Counted from the stretch's first letter, positions 24,696 through 35,254 are shown. The stretch: 64,000 nucleotides of DNA from Leptospira bandrabouensis (GCF_004770905.1 NZ_RQHT01000010.1:124001-188000), one strand, 5' to 3'. Notes: a model not told the origin generated them from the letters alone. Made by a program: numbers and translations.

Positions 24696-25226
24696 TTACT
24701 TTGCCTTTACCAAACTACTGTTTTTAGTTGCAAGCCATGCCATAACAGCATAAACTTTCTCAGCACCTAAACCTTCCCAAGCTGGCATTCCACCTCGGTT
24801 GAGTTTTTGTCTTTCTGGTCCAATTCCTTTCATGATGTTGTTAAACACTTCTTTATCAGTGTTCCCATGAATCCAATCTTTGTCCACAAGACTTGGTCCT
24901 ACCGCACCTTCTGCAGTTGGGCCGTGGCAAGCAGAACAAATTTGTTTGTATGTTCCTTCGCCTTCTTTAATCGCTACTGCATCATCACGATAAGGGTTTG
25001 ATCCGTCTTCTGTATTTGCAACAACGGCTTGTTTTGCAGGAAATTGCGCTTCATGTTCAGCAACTTCTTTTTCAAAAGCAACCTCTTGCGGCCATTCAGA
25101 ATACCAGTGAAAGTATACAACGTAACCGATGGAAACGATGATACTGATCAGCCATACCAATTTCCACCAAGTGGGCATGGGGTTGTCGGCTTGGAAGATT
25201 CCGTCTACTTCTTTTGGTTCTTTCAT
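24696..25226 (-). CDS. ccoP: cbb3 oxidase subunit CcoP, short single-haem form
   Basis: This encodes 176 residues. The N-terminus IFQADNPMPTWWKLVWLISI is the CcoP domain (polar stretch, NPxPxWW, then TM helix). Only one c-type haem motif is present, CSACH in the cytochrome part, with the axial Met likely in RGGMPAWEG. Most CcoP proteins have about 290 residues and two haems. This gene lacks the second domain with no sign of a frameshift, and the next gene starts cleanly after it. The subunit still could pass electrons from CcoO donors to the oxidase. Confidence 0.9.
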   Translation of the reverse strand: MKEPKEVDGIFQADNPMPTWWKLVWLISIIVSIGYVVYFHWYSEWPQEVAFEKEVAEHEAQFPAKQAVVANTEDGSNPYRDDAVAIKEGEGTYKQICSACHGPTAEGAVGPSLVDKDWIHGNTDKEVFNNIMKGIGPERQKLNRGGMPAWEGLGAEKVYAVMAWLATKNSSLVKAK

Positions 25227-25231
25227 TCGTA

Positions 25232-25381
25232 TTAATCCTCCTCAAGCATTCTATACTTGGGTTTCTCCATTTCGTCTTTAGTACGTTTTTTATAAACGTA
25301 GTAGGTGATGTAAGAGATTGCGATCACAAGGATCGGCAATCTCAAACTTTTATAAACGAGTAGAATATCTGCATCGTTCAT
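25232..25381 (-). CDS. CcoQ-like 49-residue membrane protein
   Basis: A frame from ATG 25381 to TAA 25232 encodes 49 residues: MNDADILLVYKSLRL, then a TM helix (PILVIAISYITYYVY), then KKRTKDEMEKPKYRMLEED. It is too short for many gene callers. Its position between ccoO and ccoP is that of ccoQ, and its size and topology fit CcoQ. Unusually, the tail PKYRMLEED resembles the CcoS signature (PKYRMFFEEE in this window). A GAGG ribosome site for ccoP overlaps its stop, so translation is coupled. The gene is well supported by context. The name CcoQ is by position. Confidence 0.8.
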   Translation of the reverse strand: MNDADILLVYKSLRLPILVIAISYITYYVYKKRTKDEMEKPKYRMLEED

Positions 25382-25385
25382 GATC

Positions 25386-26081
25386 TTATTTCATACCTTT
25401 TTGTAACTCAGCTGAATCTCTTCCAAGTTTTTGTAGGTAGGCTACAAGTGCTTCTCCTTCGGTTTTGTCCTTGAGAAGAGATGGTGCGTTAGCAAAATCT
25501 TCTTCAGTATAAGGAACTCCGATGGATTTTAGAGCTTTCATGTTGGATACAACTTGTTCCACATCGACTTTATGAGATTCTTCGAATAACCAAGGGTAAG
25601 CAGGCATAATTGAATTAGGTACACCACCCACAGTTCTTGGGTTGATCAAATGGTTTTTATGCCACTCATCAGAACGAAGCATTTGTGATTCATGTGCTAA
25701 GTCTGGACCAGTTCTTTTGGATCCCCAAAGGAATGGATGGTCATAAACATACTCTCCACCTTTGGAATATCCAGTTCGTCCATAAGCCTTAGTTGGATCA
25801 AAACGATCTACTTCCCATTTGAAAGGGCGTACCATTTGTGTATGGCATCCGATGCAACCTTCCCTTTGATAAGTGTCACGACCCGCTAGTTCCAATGCGG
25901 AATATGGTTTCACAGTTGAAATCGGAGTTACCGTTTTTGTAAGAAAAAACGGAGGGATGAGTTCGAAAAGTCCACCTATCACAACGGCAATCGTTGTATA
26001 GATAGTAAACTTAACCCCTTTTGTATCCCAATGGTCTGCTATTTCAGAAAACCAATCTAAGAATTTGTTAAATCCAAACAT
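25386..26081 (-). CDS. ccoO: cbb3 oxidase subunit CcoO (monohaem cytochrome c)
   Basis: This encodes 231 residues. One N-terminal TM helix (about 24-48) anchors a periplasmic cytochrome c domain. The haem motif is CIGCH in YQREGCIGCHTQMVRPFKWE, followed by RTGPDLAHESQ and the axial Met in SIMPAYPWL. This is the standard CcoO/FixO pattern. It passes electrons to the CcoN active site. It overlaps ccoN by one base and is followed by the CcoQ-like gene. Confidence 0.96.
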   Translation of the reverse strand: MFGFNKFLDWFSEIADHWDTKGVKFTIYTTIAVVIGGLFELIPPFFLTKTVTPISTVKPYSALELAGRDTYQREGCIGCHTQMVRPFKWEVDRFDPTKAYGRTGYSKGGEYVYDHPFLWGSKRTGPDLAHESQMLRSDEWHKNHLINPRTVGGVPNSIMPAYPWLFEESHKVDVEQVVSNMKALKSIGVPYTEEDFANAPSLLKDKTEGEALVAYLQKLGRDSAELQKGMK

Positions 26082-27511
26082 TATGATTTCACTCCTATAC
26101 GTAAGTCTTGTTCTACAAACCCACTATCTTTGTTTTGAATGGTTTTGATAAAGTTATACACCATAAGAACAATCCCAGTTAGATAGAGTGTTCCTCCGAT
26201 CGCGCGGAATAATCTGAATGGTTTTAAGAACTCAACAATTTCCACCCAGTCTTTATAAACGAGTTCGCCGTTTTCGCCAACTGCTCGCCACATAGAACCT
26301 TCAGTGATACCAGATACCCACATGGAGATGATGTAGAGTAGGATACCAAGAGTTCCTAGCCAGAAGTGTGCGTTAGCAAGTTTTTCGCTATAAAGGTTTG
26401 AGTTCCAAAGTCTTGGAACTAAGTAGTAAAGTGCTGCGGCTGACATAAATCCAACCCAACCAAGAGTTCCTGAGTGAACGTGACCAATGATCCAGTCAGT
26501 GTTGTGTCCAAGAGCGGAAACGGCACGAATGGAAAGAAGTGGACCTTCAAATGTTGACATACCGTAGAAAGTAACGGCAGCTAACATCATTTTGAGGGTA
26601 GCATCTACTTTGATTTTGTCTTTGGCTTGGGTCAGTGTGAGGAATCCGTTTAACATACCACCCCAAGAAGGCATCCATAACATGATGGAGAAAACCATCC
26701 CTGTTGTTTGTAACCATTCTGGAATTGGAGAGTAAAGTAAATGGTGTGGGCCTGCCCAAATATAAATAAAGATTAACGACCAGAAATGGATGATCGAAAG
26801 TCTATGTGAGTAGATGGGTTGTTTGATGTGTTTTGGGAGGTAGTAATACATAAGTCCCAAAAACGGTGTCGTAAGAACAAAAGCTACCGCGTTGTGTCCA
26901 TACCACCATTGGATGTTGGCATCAAACACACCTGCGTATACCGAGTAGGATTTTAAAAGGCCTGCTGGGATAACAATGTTGTTTACGATAAAGAGAAGTG
27001 GAACTGTTACAAAGGAAGCAATGTAGAACCAAATCGCTACATACATTTGTTCTTCTTTTCTTTTGATTACCGTCATCAAATAGTTTGCAAAGAAAATTAC
27101 ATACCATACAACAATCAATAAGTCGATAGGCCATTCTAATTCGGCATATTCTTTTGATTGGCTGTATCCAAGTGGTAATGTAATCGCTGCAAGGACAATA
27201 GTTAGGTTATACAGTGCCAGGTGTATTTTGGAAAGTGTGTCGTTCCACATTCTTGTTCGACACAATCTTTGTACCGTATGGTAGGCTGTGGCGAAGATAA
27301 CACTCAATGCGAATCCAAAAATGGCTGCATTGGTATGTAGAGGTCGTAACCTTCCGAAGCTCGTCCAAGGTAATTCCAAATTCAGCTGTGGATATACAAG
27401 CTGGAAGGCAATAATGACACCAAATGTCATTGATGCAACGCCCCAGACTAACGCTGAAATGATAAACCCTTTTACGATAAAATCGTCATATTGAGTTTTT
27501 TCCGTAGCCAA
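26081..27511 (-). CDS. ccoN: cbb3 oxidase catalytic subunit CcoN
   Basis: This encodes 476 residues from TTG 27511, with AAGGAG 7 bases upstream. About 12 TM helices carry the haem and CuB ligands typical of haem-copper oxidases, for example HTNAAIFGFALSVIFATAYH, WWYGHNAVAFVLTTPFLGL and WIIGHVHSGTLGWVGF. CcoN reduces oxygen to water with high affinity and pumps protons. First gene of the ccoNO-Q-P-GHIS operon. An FNR-type palindrome lies 113 bases upstream, consistent with induction under low oxygen. Confidence 0.97.
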   Translation of the reverse strand: MATEKTQYDDFIVKGFIISALVWGVASMTFGVIIAFQLVYPQLNLELPWTSFGRLRPLHTNAAIFGFALSVIFATAYHTVQRLCRTRMWNDTLSKIHLALYNLTIVLAAITLPLGYSQSKEYAELEWPIDLLIVVWYVIFFANYLMTVIKRKEEQMYVAIWFYIASFVTVPLLFIVNNIVIPAGLLKSYSVYAGVFDANIQWWYGHNAVAFVLTTPFLGLMYYYLPKHIKQPIYSHRLSIIHFWSLIFIYIWAGPHHLLYSPIPEWLQTTGMVFSIMLWMPSWGGMLNGFLTLTQAKDKIKVDATLKMMLAAVTFYGMSTFEGPLLSIRAVSALGHNTDWIIGHVHSGTLGWVGFMSAAALYYLVPRLWNSNLYSEKLANAHFWLGTLGILLYIISMWVSGITEGSMWRAVGENGELVYKDWVEIVEFLKPFRLFRAIGGTLYLTGIVLMVYNFIKTIQNKDSGFVEQDLRIGVKS

Positions 27512-27623
27512 TGTTTCTCTCCTTAATCTTTATCAGTTCCATTTATATAGAGAACTAATTCCTTTGTCTATAAAGTGACGAAGAAAAGAAAGAAAAACAG
27601 AATGCGGTTCTTAGAATCCTCCC

Positions 27624-27637
27624 TTGATTTTTGTCAA
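27624..27637 (-). promoter_or_regulatory. FNR/FixK-type box upstream of ccoN
   Basis: TTGATTTTTGTCAA has the TTGA-N6-TCAA layout of Fnr/FixK sites, and the palindrome extends to CCCTTGA/TCAAGGG (27621-27640). cbb3 operons are classic Fnr/FixK targets. On the minus strand a TTTATA at 27569-27574 could be the -10 box, placing the palindrome near -65. A 7-base hairpin for transcript termination is the alternative, but no T run follows. Confidence 0.55.
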
Positions 27638-27687
27638 GGGTAGGTTTGAGACTTAGACTGAGTCTAATTGGTTGAGTGGGAGGGGCG

Positions 27688-27713
27688 GACTTTCTAACTG
27701 CTGTTAGAAAGTC
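27688..27713 (-). terminator. Perfect 11-base stem-loop over the stop codon of the 27704 gene
   Basis: GACTTTCTAAC (27688-27698) and GTTAGAAAGTC (27703-27713) pair perfectly around a 4-base loop. On the minus strand the first arm includes the TAA stop of the upstream gene. There is no T run after it, so efficient intrinsic termination is uncertain. It may protect the mRNA end or separate this gene from the cbb3 operon. Confidence 0.5.
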
Positions 27714-28675
27714 AATTCATAACCTAATTGTGTACGATGTTCGATACCACGATCTCCAGCAATCGCAGTTGGGTGGTATCCTACTCTGTCTACAGTAGAA
27801 TGCATAAAGAATTTTTCTTTTCTTGTGTCTTCCTGACTAAGTCCAGAGCCAGTCGGATGAAAGTAATAAGCATCAAAGATATTCCAAAAATATACTAACA
27901 GTGTAGCCACACCGATGTATTGCATGTCTCGGTAATGTCTTTCTACCGATTCTCTTTGGCCTTTGAATGGACCAAACTGACCTGCGACTACGGCTTCAGC
28001 TGGGGAAACTGTGGCTGCTGTTTGTGGAGAGAAGGCAGCACGAAAATAACCATTGGTTGTGTAAGGGTTATCTAAATTGTTATAATCACGTTTGGCATTC
28101 AAATACATTCGATGTTTGTCGTAAGTGAAAAAAAGTCCAACAGCAATGATCGAAGGATAAACAATAGCTTGTACTTTTCTGCCTTGTTTCCATTGGCCCC
28201 AACCAGGAAGAACAGCAGATCTCCAAGTAGCCCCACCTCTTGTAAGGTTTTTTCGATCTAATTCTGCAAGTCTAAGCTCTTCTTCTTTTTTTCGTTTTGC
28301 TTCTGCATCGGCGGATGCATTTTTGGCAGCCAACTCTTTTTCTTGTTTTGCCGCTTCTTCTTGTTCTTTTTTGAGTCTTGCGGCTTCTTCTTTTTCTTTT
28401 TTAAGCCTTTCTTTGTCTTCTTCTGCTTTCCTGAGTTTGTCTTCCTCTGCCGCAGTTAGGTGGTCTTTATAAACAACTTTTAGAATATCTGTTTTGTTTA
28501 GGACCACTGTGGTTCCGTCTTCTTTTCGAATTTTTAGCTTGTATTGGTCCTGTTCCACTACCTTACCTTGGAGAGTCCCTCCTTTTTTGAGGAGGATGTT
28601 CTCTGCAGATAGGTTTCCTGTGAGCACTACCAAAAGTGTTGCGATTTTGATGAATTGTGTAATAGTCAGTTTCAA
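27704..28675 (-). CDS. Exported protein with coiled coil and membrane domain (DUF5683-like)
   Basis: This encodes 323 residues from TTG 28675, chosen because a clean signal peptide (KLTITQFIKIATLLVVLTGN, then LSA) begins there. A TTG at 28708 would add 11 residues. Residues about 25-65 form a small beta domain (LKKGGTLQGKVVEQDQYKLK), like a spirochaete sequence seen before coiled coils. Residues 75-145 are a Lys/Glu-rich coiled coil. The C-terminal half has WRSAVLPGWGQWKQGRKVQ, the P-G-W-G-Q motif of DUF5683-type membrane proteins, and two TM helices. Function unknown; an envelope-spanning scaffold is possible. Confidence 0.75.
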   Translation of the reverse strand: MKLTITQFIKIATLLVVLTGNLSAENILLKKGGTLQGKVVEQDQYKLKIRKEDGTTVVLNKTDILKVVYKDHLTAAEEDKLRKAEEDKERLKKEKEEAARLKKEQEEAAKQEKELAAKNASADAEAKRKKEEELRLAELDRKNLTRGGATWRSAVLPGWGQWKQGRKVQAIVYPSIIAVGLFFTYDKHRMYLNAKRDYNNLDNPYTTNGYFRAAFSPQTAATVSPAEAVVAGQFGPFKGQRESVERHYRDMQYIGVATLLVYFWNIFDAYYFHPTGSGLSQEDTRKEKFFMHSTVDRVGYHPTAIAGDRGIEHRTQLGYELTF

Positions 28676-28886
28676 GGGTATCTCAAGTGTTGGAATATTA
28701 TATAACAATCTCTATAGTGTTACTTGCTACGTTTCAATTGGTCTCTCCAATGATTTTTGCAATTTGGAAGTTAGGCAAGAATTTTTTTGGAAAAGACGAT
28801 TCTAAGGCCAAACCACAGTTGGAAATAAATTATCCATGTTATGATAAAGTATGTTCCAAATGTGGTAGTTAGGAAAGCAGAGGGTT

Positions 28887-30329
28887 TTATGCCTCTACTT
28901 CTTGCATTAGGAAGTGATGGACTTGGTCTGCACATTTCCTTCCTTCCGAAATCGCCCAAACAATGAGGGATTGCCCTCGTCTTACGTCTCCGCAAGCGTA
29001 AACTTTGGGAACCGAAGTGGCAAAAGATCCTGGTTTGGTTCCGAAATCTGCTTTTACGTTCCCACGTCCATCTAGTTCCAATCCTTCTTTTTGTAAATCA
29101 GCGAGTAACCCCTCTTTGACTGGGTTTACAAATCCCATCGCTAGGAAAACTAAATCGGCAGGCCATTCAAATTCGGTTCCGGGGATTGGACTAAACTTTC
29201 CATTTTCTTCTTTCACTTCAGATCCGTAGATGGCAGTGACTTCTCCTTTTTCATTGGATTTAAAACCCATAGTAGAAACCGCCCATCTTCGATTCACACC
29301 TTCTTCGTGAGAAGTGGAAGTGCGAAGCATTTTCGGATAGAGTGGCCAAGGAGTAGAAACATCTCTTTCTTTTGGAGGTTCTGGGAAAAGTTCGATTTGA
29401 GTGACAGATTTGGCTCCGTGTCTATTGGAAGTACCTACACAATCGGATCCAGTATCACCACCACCAATGACAATCACATGTTTGTCTTTGGCATTGATGA
29501 TTTCAATGTCATCACCTGCTACGTGTTTGTTGTTTTTAGACAAAAACTCCATAGCAAAGTGAACTCCCTTACTGTTTCTGCCTTCAACTGGTAAGTCTCT
29601 CGGAACTTCTGATCCACAAGCAAGAACCACTGCATCAAAATCAGCTAATAGTTGTTTTGCTGTAATATCCACTCCCACATTGACATTGGTTTTGAAGGTA
29701 ACACCTTCTGCTTCCATTTGTTTCATGCGGCGATCGATATGTCTTTTTTCCATTTTAAAATCTGGGATTCCGTAACGGAGTAGGCCACCAATACGATCAT
29801 TTTTTTCAAAAATGGTGACAGTATGTCCGGCACGAGCTAACTGCTGTCCAGCGGCAAGTCCTGCAGGACCTGAACCAACGACTGCTACTTTTTTCCCAGA
29901 TTTAGAAACAGGAGGTTGTGGAATGACCCATCCTTCTTCCCAAGCACGATCAATAATCGTTCTTTCAATCGATTTGATCGATACTGGTGGTTCGATGATT
30001 CCTAAAGTGCAAGCGGACTCACAAGGAGCAGGGCAGAGCCTTCCTGTAAATTCAGGGAAGTTATTGGTTTTAGAAAGATTTTCCCAAGCTTCTTTCCAAC
30101 GACCTCGGTAAACAAAGTCATTGAATTCAGGAATGAGGTTATCCACAGGGCAACCTGTTTCGCCGTGGCAAAAAGGAATCCCGCAGTCCATACAACGAGC
30201 CCCTTGGTCTTTTGCGATTGCTTCAGGAAAGGGTTTTTCAAACTCTTTGTAGTTTTTGACTCGTTCCTTCGGTTCAATCTTCTGAAGGTATTCTTTTTTA
30301 AATTCTAAAAATCCTGTTGGTTTACCCAC
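28887..30329 (-). CDS. gltD: Glutamate synthase small subunit
   Basis: This encodes 480 residues. N-terminal Cys clusters (CMDCGIPFC, then [13 protein letters not shown]) bind [4Fe-4S] centres. The FAD fold has [12 protein letters not shown], and the NADPH fold has [20 protein letters not shown]. The C-terminal FAD signature is [20 protein letters not shown]. It takes electrons from NADPH and delivers them to GltB. The start lies 8 bases inside the end of gltB, so the pair is translationally coupled. Standard length. Confidence 0.97.
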   Translation of the reverse strand: MGKPTGFLEFKKEYLQKIEPKERVKNYKEFEKPFPEAIAKDQGARCMDCGIPFCHGETGCPVDNLIPEFNDFVYRGRWKEAWENLSKTNNFPEFTGRLCPAPCESACTLGIIEPPVSIKSIERTIIDRAWEEGWVIPQPPVSKSGKKVAVVGSGPAGLAAGQQLARAGHTVTIFEKNDRIGGLLRYGIPDFKMEKRHIDRRMKQMEAEGVTFKTNVNVGVDITAKQLLADFDAVVLACGSEVPRDLPVEGRNSKGVHFAMEFLSKNNKHVAGDDIEIINAKDKHVIVIGGGDTGSDCVGTSNRHGAKSVTQIELFPEPPKERDVSTPWPLYPKMLRTSTSHEEGVNRRWAVSTMGFKSNEKGEVTAIYGSEVKEENGKFSPIPGTEFEWPADLVFLAMGFVNPVKEGLLADLQKEGLELDGRGNVKADFGTKPGSFATSVPKVYACGDVRRGQSLIVWAISEGRKCADQVHHFLMQEVEA

Positions 30330-33300
30330 GAGCTGTTACCCCCTCTTTGTTTGCTTTTCCTGAAGCTTTTTCTTCGGCCATCTTTTCTAGAGCTTTTTTA
30401 TAATCTCTTGGAATGACTTTGATCATTTGTTTCACTACTGTATCCCAATCCTTAAGAACTTCTTCAGCTCGTTTGGAACCAGTATAAGTTTTATGATCTT
30501 CTACCATTTTTCTGACTTCTGCAATTTCACTTGCGTCAGTTAACGGATCTAAGTCGACCATCTCTTTGTTGATGAGAGCTTCTTTGTTTTTCTTTGGATC
30601 CCAAAGGTAAGCAATCCCACCAGACATACCAGCAGCAAAGTTACGTCCGATGTCTCCAAGGATAATGACCCGGCCACCAGTCATATATTCACAACCGTGG
30701 TCTCCGGTTCCTTCTACGATGACATGAGCCCCTGAGTTACGAACACAGAATCTTTCGCCGGCAATTCCGTTGACATAAGCGTTCCCACTCGTTGCACCAA
30801 TGAAACAAGTGTTACCGATGACGATATTTTCTTCTGCTTTGTAAGGAGCATTTTTTGGGGTTTGGAAGATAAGTTTTCCTCCACAAAGTCCTTTTCCTAC
30901 ATAGTCATTTCCTTCTCCGATGAGGCGAAGTGTCATTCCTTTGGTTACAAAAGCACCAAACGACTGTCCTGCGGTTCCTGTAAATTCGATATCGATTGTG
31001 TCTTCTGACAGTCCGTCCACTCCGTATTTTTTAGTCACTTCGTGACTGAGCATGGTTCCGACAGAACGGTTTAAGTTCACAATGGATGTTTGGATTTTCA
31101 CAGGTTGTTTGTGGTCAATCGCAGCCAGTGACTTACGAATCAGTTCGTTGTCAATTTGTTCATCCAAGTGGTGGTTTTGTTCTTTGGCACGATAGAGTCC
31201 AGTAGGGAACACAGGAGTTGGTCTATGGAGCACTTTGCTAAAATCAAGACCACGCGCCTTCCAATGGTGGTGAGGTCGTTTGAATTTGATTTTTTCTACT
31301 TGGCCAATCATTTCTTCAAACGTTCTAAATCCAAGTTTTGCCATAATCTCGCGAACTTCTTCCGCCACAAAGGTCATGAAGTTCACAACATACTCTGGTT
31401 TGCCTGTAAATTTACTTCGTAAAAATTCGTCTTGTGTCGCAACACCTACTGGGCAGGTATTGAGATGACATTTACGCATCATGATACAACCCACAGAGAC
31501 AAGTGCCGAAGTGGAGAATCCAAATTCCTCAGCACCGAGTAGGGCTCCTACAACCACGTCTTTTCCTGTGAGGAGTTTTCCATCTACAGCCAGATACACA
31601 CGGTCCCGAAGTCCATTGGCAACGAGTGTTTGGTGAGTTTCGGAAAGCCCGAGTTCCCAAGGGGTTCCTGCATGGTGGATAGAAGAAATGGGACTTGCCC
31701 CAGTTCCTCCTTCATGTCCTGCGATCAGGATATGATCCGCATGTGCTTTGGCAACACCGGCAGCCACAGTTCCTACACCCGATTCGGAAACAAGTTTCAC
31801 AGAAACTCGTGCTCTTGGATTCGAGTTTTTTAAATCAAAGATCAACTGTTTTAGATCTTCGATAGAATAAATATCATGGTGAGGAGGAGGGGAAATGAGA
31901 GTTACCCCTGGAGTGGAATAACGTAACCAACCAATGTATTTGTCTACTTTGTGGCCTGGAAGCTGTCCACCTTCACCTGGTTTGGCGCCCTGTGCCATTT
32001 TGATTTGGATATCATCGGCATTGGTTAGATATTCCATAGTCACACCAAAACGCGCGGACGCAACCTGTTTGATCGCCGAACGCATGCTATCTCCATTCGG
32101 GAGGGTTTTGAATCGTACTGGATCTTCTCCACCTTCACCTGTGTTCGATTTGGCACCAATTCGGTTCATCGCAATCGCAAGTGTGGTATGTGCTTCCCAA
32201 GAAATGGAACCATGACTCATCGCTCCTGTTTGGAAACGTTTGAGTATGGATTTTACCGATTCCACTTCTTCGATGGGGATCGCTTTGGATCCTTCAAAAT
32301 CAAGTTGGAACAAACTGCGAAGTGTGATTGCTTTTTCGTTTTGGTTATCGATTAGGCTTGAGAACTCTTTGAATACTTTGTAATCGTTGTCTTGAGTTGC
32401 TTTTTGTAGTTTGTGAACTGTAATCGGTGTATAGAGATGGCTATCTCCGTTTTTACGATAGTAGTGCACTCCACCTGGTTCTAGGTTGTTCGGGAAAAAA
32501 GTAGGATCGTAAGCTGCTTTGTGGCGACGAACAGTTTCTTCTTCCAACATCTCAAGAGAAAGTCCTTCAATGCGAGACTGAGTTCCTGCAAAGTAAGTAT
32601 TCACTAATTCGGAATCAAGTCCCACAGCTTCAAAAATTTGAGCACCGCAATACGATTGTAATGTGGAGATCCCCATTTTTGAGAATACTTTAAAAAGTCC
32701 TTTCCCAATGGATTTGATATATTTCTTTTTTGCATCCTTGTAATTAGGAACTTCTGGGAGTAATCCTTGTAACGAAAGATCAGCAATGGTTTCAAAAGCC
32801 AGGTATGGATTAATGGCGTTGGCACCATATCCGCATAACAAGGCAAAGTGGGCCACTTCTCTTGGTTCTCCAGATTCTAAAACTATCCCTGCGCGAGTGC
32901 GGAGACCTTCTCGAATCAAATAGTGGTGGAGTCCCGCCACTGCAAGTAGAGATGGGATGGCCGCTTTTTTCTCACCCACACCGTGGTCGGTTAAGATGAT
33001 GAGGTTCACTCCTTGTTCACGAATTGCTTTGGCAGCATCAGCACAAACACGATCGAGAGAGTTTCTCATATCATGTTTTTTAGAAGGATCAAAAAGGATT
33101 TCAAAAGTTTTGGCTTTGAAATGTCCTTCACTGATTTGTTTGATTTTTTCGAAATCTTCGTTGGTAAGGATTGGATGTTCCAATTCCAAACGATGTGCAT
33201 GTTCCGGTTCTTCCGAAAGTAGGTTTCCCTCCGGACCAATATAAGTTGTGAGTTCCATCACAAGTTCTTCCCGAATGGGGTCAATTGGTGGATTGGTCAC

Positions 33301-34899
33301 TTGCGCAAAGTTTTGTTTGAAATAACGGAATAGGGGTTGTGGTTTTTCACTTAAGACTGCAAGGGAAGAATCCACACCCATAGAACCAATTGGTTCTTCT
33401 CCAGAAACACCCATAGGTTTGATGATGGTAAACACATCTTCATGAGTGTAACCAAAAGCTCTTTGGCGTTCTAGGATGGTTTCGTGTTGCGGTTGTTTTA
33501 CGTTCTCAGGATCTGGTAAAGATCCAATACGAATCATATTGTCTTCTACCCATTTGCGATAAGGTTTTTGGGTAGCGATTTGTTTTTTGATTTCTTCATC
33601 GTCAAGGATTTGACCTTTTTCCATATCGATGAGAAGCATACGACCTGGACGAAGACGGTCTTGGACTAAAACTTCTTCTGGGGGAAGATTGAGAACTCCA
33701 GCTTCAGAGGACATGATGACTTCATCATCTTTGGTAACTATATAACGTGCCGGACGAAGTCCATTTCGATCCAGGGTTGCTCCAATGATTCTACCATCAG
33801 TAAAAGCAATGGCAGCAGGGCCGTCCCAAGGTTCCATAAAGGTTGCATGGTATTCGTAGAACGCGCGTTTGTCTGCATCCATGGCTTTGTTTTTAGACCA
33901 TGCTTCCGGAATCATCATCATCACTGCATGGGGAAGAGACCTTCCACCCATCACTAGTAGTTCCAGAACAGTGTCAAAGGTAGCTGTATCCGATTGGCCT
34001 TCCATCACAATCGGAAGCATACGGCGAAGTTCATCACCATAAAGTGGAGATTGCATCACCATTTGGCGAGCCGCCATCCAGTTCATGTTCCCACGTAGAG
34101 TGTTGATTTCTCCGTTATGCGCAATTTGTCGGTAAGGATGAGCCAAATCCCAGGTAGGGAAGGTGTTTGTTGAAAACCGAGTGTGAGTCAAACAAAACGC
34201 AGAAGTTAAGTCAGGAGATTTTAAATCTTCATAGAATTTTTTGACCTGGTCACCGAGTAACATCCCTTTGTATACTATGGTACGAGATGAGAAACTAGGT
34301 ACGTAGTATTGGGAACGGTCTAGTTTCATCTCAGTTCGAATTCGTCTGTCAATCAAACGACGGATGAGAAATAGTTTTCTTTCGAAGTCGTCAGAAGTTT
34401 TAATTTTTTTGGATTTTTTACCAATGAATACTTGTTTAAATACTGGAAGTGTTTTGGAGGCAACTACACCCGCATATTCTTTGTTAATTGGGACATCTCG
34501 AAATCCGAGAAATTCTTCCCCTTCATCCACGATGATTTTTTCGATTACGTTTTCCACTGCAGTTCGGGCTTCTGTGTTTTGCGGGAGGAACAAAAATCCC
34601 ACTGCATAATCGCCTTCTTTTGGCAACGTGAAGGGGAGGACTTTTCTAAAAAATGCATCCGGGATATTGATCATGATCCCAGCACCGTCACCGGTTTTTG
34701 GATCTGCCCCTTCTGCCCCCCTGTGTTCTAAATTGCACATGAGGCGGATCCCCTTGTCGACGATATCGCGGGAACGTTTGCCTTTATAATTTGCGATAAA
34801 ACCAACACCACAGGAATCTTTATCCAAGGCAGGATCATACATACCTTGGGCCTGTGGGCCAAGTGGCGGAAGGATGGGTGGTTGGTTGGATTTTGACAT
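30322..34899 (-). CDS. gltB: Glutamate synthase large subunit
   Basis: This encodes 1525 residues. The glutaminase nucleophile is Cys30 ([16 protein letters not shown]), so residues 1-29 would be a propeptide removed on maturation. An internal Met20 is an alternative start. The FMN/synthase domain has [19 protein letters not shown] and [20 protein letters not shown]. The [3F-4S] cluster Cys are in [19 protein letters not shown]. The C-terminal beta-helix domain is GltB type 3. With GltD it converts glutamine and 2-oxoglutarate to two glutamates, the main ammonium assimilation step. Confidence 0.97.
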   Translation of the reverse strand: MSKSNQPPILPPLGPQAQGMYDPALDKDSCGVGFIANYKGKRSRDIVDKGIRLMCNLEHRGAEGADPKTGDGAGIMINIPDAFFRKVLPFTLPKEGDYAVGFLFLPQNTEARTAVENVIEKIIVDEGEEFLGFRDVPINKEYAGVVASKTLPVFKQVFIGKKSKKIKTSDDFERKLFLIRRLIDRRIRTEMKLDRSQYYVPSFSSRTIVYKGMLLGDQVKKFYEDLKSPDLTSAFCLTHTRFSTNTFPTWDLAHPYRQIAHNGEINTLRGNMNWMAARQMVMQSPLYGDELRRMLPIVMEGQSDTATFDTVLELLVMGGRSLPHAVMMMIPEAWSKNKAMDADKRAFYEYHATFMEPWDGPAAIAFTDGRIIGATLDRNGLRPARYIVTKDDEVIMSSEAGVLNLPPEEVLVQDRLRPGRMLLIDMEKGQILDDEEIKKQIATQKPYRKWVEDNMIRIGSLPDPENVKQPQHETILERQRAFGYTHEDVFTIIKPMGVSGEEPIGSMGVDSSLAVLSEKPQPLFRYFKQNFAQVTNPPIDPIREELVMELTTYIGPEGNLLSEEPEHAHRLELEHPILTNEDFEKIKQISEGHFKAKTFEILFDPSKKHDMRNSLDRVCADAAKAIREQGVNLIILTDHGVGEKKAAIPSLLAVAGLHHYLIREGLRTRAGIVLESGEPREVAHFALLCGYGANAINPYLAFETIADLSLQGLLPEVPNYKDAKKKYIKSIGKGLFKVFSKMGISTLQSYCGAQIFEAVGLDSELVNTYFAGTQSRIEGLSLEMLEEETVRRHKAAYDPTFFPNNLEPGGVHYYRKNGDSHLYTPITVHKLQKATQDNDYKVFKEFSSLIDNQNEKAITLRSLFQLDFEGSKAIPIEEVESVKSILKRFQTGAMSHGSISWEAHTTLAIAMNRIGAKSNTGEGGEDPVRFKTLPNGDSMRSAIKQVASARFGVTMEYLTNADDIQIKMAQGAKPGEGGQLPGHKVDKYIGWLRYSTPGVTLISPPPHHDIYSIEDLKQLIFDLKNSNPRARVSVKLVSESGVGTVAAGVAKAHADHILIAGHEGGTGASPISSIHHAGTPWELGLSETHQTLVANGLRDRVYLAVDGKLLTGKDVVVGALLGAEEFGFSTSALVSVGCIMMRKCHLNTCPVGVATQDEFLRSKFTGKPEYVVNFMTFVAEEVREIMAKLGFRTFEEMIGQVEKIKFKRPHHHWKARGLDFSKVLHRPTPVFPTGLYRAKEQNHHLDEQIDNELIRKSLAAIDHKQPVKIQTSIVNLNRSVGTMLSHEVTKKYGVDGLSEDTIDIEFTGTAGQSFGAFVTKGMTLRLIGEGNDYVGKGLCGGKLIFQTPKNAPYKAEENIVIGNTCFIGATSGNAYVNGIAGERFCVRNSGAHVIVEGTGDHGCEYMTGGRVIILGDIGRNFAAGMSGGIAYLWDPKKNKEALINKEMVDLDPLTDASEIAEVRKMVEDHKTYTGSKRAEEVLKDWDTVVKQMIKVIPRDYKKALEKMAEEKASGKANKEGVTARG

Positions 34900-35080
34900 A
34901 CGTACCCTACTCTAAAGCAATTACTGTACCTTGTTTTTGAATTTGGGTGTACTGTCCAATTATTTTGTTTTCAGCAAAATGATTTATTTTTAGGCAAAAT
35001 CAAACACTCGAAAATGCATAACTTATAATCAAACAGAATAATATATGTACATTTGGATTGTTTTAGGTGCAATTTTGGAT
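34900..35080. other. Upstream region of gltB, no gene seen
   Basis: These 181 bases are very AT-rich and hold the 5' region of gltB. One short inverted repeat, ATTTTG-N7-CAAAAT, lies near 34961-34980. I cannot point to a convincing promoter or to a site for a known nitrogen regulator. The whole stretch between the gltB start and the aroK stop is 449 bases, of which 35081-35254 may code for a small protein. Confidence 0.5.
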
Positions 35081-35254
35081 TTAGTCTAAAAAATCTAATA
35101 GTACAAGAAAGAAGCGAACTGCAACTTCCATAGGAAGATCGCTTAAATCCCAGCGTACCCACCAAGGGGTATTTCGGGAGTCTATTGGAGGGTCGATTAG
35201 CATTTCTTGAGACCGTAAGGATGGGTCGTGGATTTTGGGTGGGGTGCCTTTCAT
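35081..35254 (-). CDS. Candidate 57-residue small protein
   Basis: A frame from ATG 35254 to TAA 35081 encodes MKGTPPKIHDPSLRS at the start, NTPWWVRWDLSDLPMEVAVR in the middle, and ends with RFFLVLLDFLD. The composition (folded-looking, amphipathic, Trp-rich centre) is more protein-like than the longer 102-codon frame in the same place, which is rich in Cys, Arg and Ser. It lies downstream of aroK in the same direction. No clear ribosome site is seen, so the case rests on composition alone. Confidence 0.35.
   Translation of the reverse strand: MKGTPPKIHDPSLRSQEMLIDPPIDSRNTPWWVRWDLSDLPMEVAVRFFLVLLDFLD

Noticed and set aside
27621..27640. Palindrome upstream of ccoN as an intrinsic terminator
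   Set aside because: No T run on either strand and the TTGA-N6-TCAA layout fits a regulator site better.
28687..28872. 61-residue plus-strand frame with a hydrophobic start and a CxxC end
   Set aside because: GTG start, no ribosome site, overlaps the 5' region of the opposite gene. Possible but not supported enough.
31934..32215. Several plus-strand frames inside gltB
   Set aside because: They are antisense to a complete, well-recognised gltB and have no domain or ribosome site.
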